DNA from: JAHEYF01 sp045805185
Lineage (GTDB): Bacteria; Bacteroidota; Bacteroidia; B-17B0; Aurantibacillaceae
Assembly: GCA_045805185.1 (NCBI GenBank)
Contig: JBJMLS010000086.1
Span: 1-7,029, forward strand
DNA: 7,029 bases
Direction of reading: 5' to 3'
The notes under the pieces were generated by a model. The model saw only the letters and a program-made list of their open reading frames with translations, was not told the origin of the DNA and did not search any database. Below, in pieces: positions 6,602 to 7,029 of this stretch. Positions within the stretch are counted from its first letter, which is position 1. Each line of letters starts with the position of its first letter. Both the position numbers and the translations under genes were made by a program.

Positions 6602-6703
6602 AACATTCTGTGCATTTTTCAACCCTTCCCACGAATTGTTTCTTTCGAATTTTAAGTGCTGATCTTTTTCCCGTGTTAATAAGTTAAAATCTTACAAACA
6701 CAA

Positions 6704-6711
6704 TATCTTTT
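6704..6711 (+). promoter_or_regulatory. Possible -7 box for the rnr-like gene
   Basis: TATCTTTT is one base from the TAnnTTTG consensus and sits 35 bases before the ATG, which would give a leader of about 30 bases. No TTG is present at the expected -33 distance. A second near match, TAGCTTTA at 6721-6728, is about as good. Low confidence for either. Confidence 0.22.
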
Positions 6712-6746
6712 ATTATTAAGTAGCTTTAGCGTATTAAAATTTATCT

Positions 6747-7029
6747 ATGTCAAAACACAACAAGCCTAAAAAGCGTTACCTGTTCGAGGAAGTACTCGAC
6801 CTCCTCAGGCACAACGCCGGAAGGGCCCTCAATTATAAACAGATCGGCGCCGGACTTGAAATTGAACTCGAATCGGAACGCTTCCAGATCATTGAAATAC
6901 TGGACCAGCTCAAGCAACAAGGCTTCGTAACGGAGCAGGATCGCGGAAGGTACATGATCAAGGAAACAAAGACCTACCTCAGCGGGATCATTGATTTTAC
7001 CAGTGCAGGCGCTGCTTATGTAACGGTGT
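6747..7029 (+). CDS. rnr: Ribonuclease R (RNase II/VacB family), N-terminal part (3' end outside window)
   Basis: This is the start of a gene cut by the window end; 94 codons are visible and the frame is open to base 7029. The product begins with a basic tail MSKHNKPKKRY, followed by a winged-helix-like segment (about residues 11-70: FEEVLDLLRHNAGRALNYKQ, then IIEILDQLKQQGFV and a basic RGRY wing). It then enters what looks like the first cold-shock/OB domain (from about 78: YLSGIIDFTSAGAAYVTV). This order, helix-turn-helix then CSD with a GxxDFTSxGxAYV strand, is typical of Bacteroidota RNase R, a processive 3'-5' exoribonuclease that degrades structured RNA. The catalytic RNB domain and S1 domain are beyond the window, so activity cannot be checked. 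The ATG is the first in frame after upstream stops and gives the family-typical basic start. It likely has its own promoter in the preceding gap. Confidence 0.82.
   Translation, partial: MSKHNKPKKRYLFEEVLDLLRHNAGRALNYKQIGAGLEIELESERFQIIEILDQLKQQGFVTEQDRGRYMIKETKTYLSGIIDFTSAGAAYVTV

Noticed and set aside
6524..6655. purN frame stays open for 43 codons after its TGA, suggesting readthrough or a frame-broken longer gene
   Set aside because: PurN is already complete at 193 residues with a normal C-terminal helix. The extension has no recognisable domain, and an open run of this length is not statistically surprising.

Overview
The window reads as ordinary chromosome of a member of the Bacteroidota. 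The evidence is the protein style (the TPR/SpoIIE phosphatase with an HYAQKIQ-type linker, Bacteroidota-like Lgt, CorA and PurN variants), weak or absent Shine-Dalgarno sequences, a perfect TAnnTTTG -7 box in front of purN, and moderate GC with AT-rich intergenic gaps. I would not assign a class or genus from this.

Layout, left to right. Positions 1-434 hold the C-terminal part of an M28 zinc aminopeptidase that begins outside the window. After a 24-base gap comes a 701-residue sensor-type protein (459-2564): signal peptide, TPR array, one membrane helix, and a cytoplasmic SpoIIE/PP2C-type serine phosphatase. A 100-base gap then leads to a tight three-gene run, rsmI (16S rRNA 2'-O-methyltransferase), corA (Mg2+/Co2+ channel) and a LOG-family nucleotide phosphoribohydrolase. 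These overlap by 4 and 10 bases and are almost certainly one transcript. lgt (prolipoprotein diacylglyceryl transferase) lies on the minus strand, convergent with the LOG gene and divergent from purN (GAR transformylase). The 89-base lgt-purN gap carries the best promoter signal in the window. A 223-base non-coding stretch with two GC-rich hairpins separates purN from the start of a 3'-truncated gene that looks like rnr (RNase R).

Functionally the genes do housekeeping work: rRNA modification, divalent cation uptake, nucleotide metabolism, lipoprotein maturation, purine synthesis and RNA decay. The exception is the TPR-SpoIIE protein, which looks like a signal-transduction output device with no recognisable partner nearby. 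I found no mobile element, CRISPR array, tRNA or rRNA, and no good evidence for an undescribed multi-gene system. The points most worth checking are the possible leaderless purN transcript, the changed catalytic-loop motif in the LOG protein, the input and target of the orphan phosphatase, and the hairpins between purN and rnr.
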